Origin: MVRE01 sp015660965
Lineage (GTDB): Archaea; Halobacteriota; Methanomicrobia; Methanomicrobiales; Methanospirillaceae
Length of the DNA stretch: 64,000 nucleotides
Reading direction: 5' to 3'
Assembly (NCBI GenBank): GCA_050015095.1
Contig: JBEKCC010000001.1
Coordinates: 664,659 to 728,658 of the forward strand
Both the position numbers and the translations under genes were made by a program. Positions within the stretch are counted from its first letter, which is position 1; every line of letters starts with the position of its first letter. This document shows positions 62,136-64,000 of the stretch, one piece after another. A model generated the notes under the pieces. The model was not told the DNA's origin and made no database searches. It worked only from the letters and a program-made list of their open reading frames with translations.

Positions 62136-62776
62136 GACTTCGCAAACTTGAGATCGCTTTGCAACGGTTAGCTGGCTTTTCTTCTCCTCGTGCCGAGCTC
62201 GAGCAGTATCAGACACCTGCATCACTAGCTGCACGATTGCTCTTCGACGCATATATGAAGGGAGATATCGAGGGTAAATCGGTTTGTGATCTTGGAAGTG
62301 GCACCGGATTGCTTGCAATTGGAGCTACATTGCTTGGTGCTAAGATTGTGACAGGTGTGGAGATCGATCAAAAAGCAGTCGCTGTAGCTAATAAAAATGC
62401 CACTCTTCTTAACGTAGATATTAATTTTATTGTTGCTGACGTAAATGACACAACACTCAAAGAACGCCTTGGTACATTTGACACGGTAATTATGAACCCC
62501 CCTTTTGGTGCACAGAATGCTCATGCCGATCGCCCTTTCATCGACCTCGCTCTACAAATTGGAAAGGTCACATACGGTATCTTTAATGTGGGTTCGCGCC
62601 AATTTATTGAGACTTACATCCTAGGAAGGGCGAATATAAGCCAAGTGATTGGAGGTAAGCTCCCAATAAAGCGTACTTTCGCCTTCCATACAAAAGATGT
62701 GCAAGAGATTGAGGTCGAAATCTTACGGCTGATACAGACGAAAAATGCGATCCAAGCAGCTCACAAAAAATCATAA
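62132..62776 (+). CDS. METTL5-like rRNA adenine methyltransferase
   Basis: A 214-residue class I SAM-dependent methyltransferase. The N-terminal LEIALQRLAGFSSPRAELEQYQTPASLAARLL is typical of the METTL5 / archaeal rRNA m6A group. The SAM motif is DLGSGTGLLAIGA, the acidic loop GVEIDQKA follows, and the catalytic motif is NPPFGAQNAHADR. It is coupled to dph2 by an ATGA overlap. A small-subunit rRNA target is likely but inferred. Confidence 0.92.
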   Translation: MRLRKLEIALQRLAGFSSPRAELEQYQTPASLAARLLFDAYMKGDIEGKSVCDLGSGTGLLAIGATLLGAKIVTGVEIDQKAVAVANKNATLLNVDINFIVADVNDTTLKERLGTFDTVIMNPPFGAQNAHADRPFIDLALQIGKVTYGIFNVGSRQFIETYILGRANISQVIGGKLPIKRTFAFHTKDVQEIEVEILRLIQTKNAIQAAHKKS

Positions 62777-62814
62777 CTGGACTAGCAGCTGCTCACGGCG
62801 TTACCGACATTTAC

Positions 62815-63933
62815 TTGGTCGTGCTCCCGGCTATATTACCCCTTCTCATTCTAAATTATAATTACTCATACTTTGCAGCAGGTCTACTTGTGACTGCATA
62901 CCAACTCACATCGTCTGTAACTCAACCTGTTATTGGATGGTTATCGGACACAAAAGGTTTTTTTGTCCATGTCAGTATCAGCCTTCTAATCGGTGCCGTA
63001 TTTATCGGACTAATAGGGATTGCACATAATTATTTTATCGTCATGGTCTTCGCCATCCTTGCAGCCCTAGGACATGCCACATTTCATCCAACTGCATTAA
63101 GTATCGTGAGTCGCCTCTGTAATAGTGAGAATCGAGCGAGAATCACCTCGTATTTTGTGGTGGGGGGTAATCTTGGCTTCGCAGTTGGGCCTATTCTTGC
63201 AGGAATAGTTGTTTGGTGGCTCGGACTCCCTGGACTTCTCCTCCTCATATTTCCAGCAATGTTTATGGCTCTTACGTTAAAGTTCGTGCTTTCAGATACA
63301 ATTTCAAAAGCATATACCGAGCGAAAAAAAGTGGAAGTATCTAAAATACCGGATTCGATAAATCCCTTTCTAATACTGTTATCTTCATCGATATTCCGGG
63401 CATGGGCAATATATGCTGTAATCGCCTTTCTTCCCACGTACTTGGTCACCCAAGGCTATGACCTCGTCGTGGCAAGTGCGATTGCCACCCTGATGCTCCT
63501 CGCAGGGGTTGTAGGGCAGATTTTTGGCGGTTATCTCTCTGACCGTTACGGAAAAAAGGAGTTTATACTTCTCGGACAGATCCTCACTATACCACCCTTT
63601 TACGTCTTTTTTCTAACAAGCGGGGTCGTTTCTATCATCGCACTAATCCTCTTTGGATTTGCACTATGGTCCACTTTTTCTGTCCCAATTGCAATGTCAC
63701 ATGAACTTTTACCGCAAAATGTCGGGCTTGCATCCGGTCTTATGCTTGGGCTTGCTATAGGTATTGGTGGTTTAGGTGTCGCGGTAAACGGAATTATTGC
63801 TGATCACTATTCACTCGCTGTTGCACTTAGTACAATTCCCATTCCGATTATAATCTCGTTGTTTCTAATGATAGTACTTCCATACCCGTTGAAATCACTG
63901 AAACGTTTTAGTTTGAGCAATTTTGAACGTTGA
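62815..63933 (+). CDS. MFS transporter, apparent N-terminal frameshift
   Basis: A 372-residue MFS carrier with about eleven visible helices, resembling fosmidomycin-resistance or sugar-efflux type proteins (GWLSDTKG, then GGYLSDRYGKKEF as the two MFS loop motifs). In this frame the only start near the beginning is TTG at 62815, which cuts helix 1. The reading continues upstream as IITGLAAAHGVTDIYL, which completes helix 1, but its ATG at 62745 (MRSKQLTK) is in the other frame. Removing one A from the A6 run at 62765-62770 would join them. Confidence 0.8.
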   Translation: MVVLPAILPLLILNYNYSYFAAGLLVTAYQLTSSVTQPVIGWLSDTKGFFVHVSISLLIGAVFIGLIGIAHNYFIVMVFAILAALGHATFHPTALSIVSRLCNSENRARITSYFVVGGNLGFAVGPILAGIVVWWLGLPGLLLLIFPAMFMALTLKFVLSDTISKAYTERKKVEVSKIPDSINPFLILLSSSIFRAWAIYAVIAFLPTYLVTQGYDLVVASAIATLMLLAGVVGQIFGGYLSDRYGKKEFILLGQILTIPPFYVFFLTSGVVSIIALILFGFALWSTFSVPIAMSHELLPQNVGLASGLMLGLAIGIGGLGVAVNGIIADHYSLAVALSTIPIPIIISLFLMIVLPYPLKSLKRFSLSNFER

Positions 63934-63991
63934 AGGAGCCAATACACTTATCATTTCGTATTCAGAAATCAAGATAAATTGAGGTATTATT

Positions 63992-64000
63992 ATGGATAAG
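63992..64000 (+). CDS. start of a gene cut by the window edge
   Basis: GAGGT at 63981-63985 is followed by an ATG at 63992 reading M-D-K before the window ends. A start here is plausible but the protein cannot be identified. Confidence 0.3.

Overview
The window reads as a chromosome segment of a methanogenic euryarchaeon, most likely of the order Methanomicrobiales. I infer this from the YcaO/TfuA pair that thioamidates methyl-coenzyme M reductase, a methanofuran-type tyrosine decarboxylase (MfnA), the DUF1890/DUF1894 pair known from methanogens, an archaeal histone, RadA, FEN1, a multi-OB-fold RPA, an ATP-dependent DNA ligase, NOG1, Dph2 and archaeal promoter elements. Several genes start with GTG or TTG and many neighbours overlap by a few bases. 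I cannot name the genus from sequence alone.

Layout. 0-7 kb: small unknown proteins, a two-subunit 2-oxoacid:ferredoxin oxidoreductase, a HEAT-repeat protein, a stand-alone receiver protein, DUF1894/DUF1890 and CutA. 7-17.4 kb: lysine biosynthesis (dapL-lysA) followed by an information-processing block: RPA, RadA, a phosphoglycolate phosphatase-type HAD, PRC-barrel, histone, HTH-CBS regulator, NOG1, a presenilin-like protease and FEN1. 17.5-25.2 kb: ycaO-tfuA, then on the minus strand pyrG, guaAB, argD, hisC, an AK6-type kinase and an archaetidylinositol-phosphate synthase-like gene. 25.4-32.3 kb: envelope and TPR proteins, and a tightly coupled run of DJ-1/PfpI, GT2, TPR-winged-helix and a BREX-type (DUF2791) ATPase. 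32.3-35 kb: hisD and a chromate transporter of higher G+C. 34.9-40.5 kb: a molybdenum/tungsten locus with a MoSto-like storage protein, a small winged-helix-like protein, an unusual TupA-WtpA double-domain binding protein, permease and ATPase. 40.6-48.1 kb: a metallo-beta-lactamase, an unknown helical protein, DNA ligase, Nre repair protein, a DUF2117-like protein, a zinc ribbon and a glycosyltransferase.

48.3-53.4 kb: a gene-poor island starting at tRNA-Val(GAC). It carries an extra TBP gene, a TPR protein, a three-gene HTH/zinc-finger/unknown operon, several orphan small proteins and a dispersed family of short palindromic repeats built around GAACGGGG. It ends at a broken Rieske gene. I see no integrase, so its mobility is unproven.

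53.4-64 kb: RNase II-like protein, DUF4389 protein, SerA, PpsA, then a compact plus-strand run of mfnA, hpt, dph2, a METTL5-like methyltransferase and an MFS transporter whose first helix appears to be cut off by a one-base frameshift.

The most promising leads are the TPR-winged-helix/DUF2791 ATPase pair inside a four-gene coupled operon, the TupA-WtpA fusion with its own palindromic operator and intra-operon hairpin, and the TBP-bearing island with its private repeat family.
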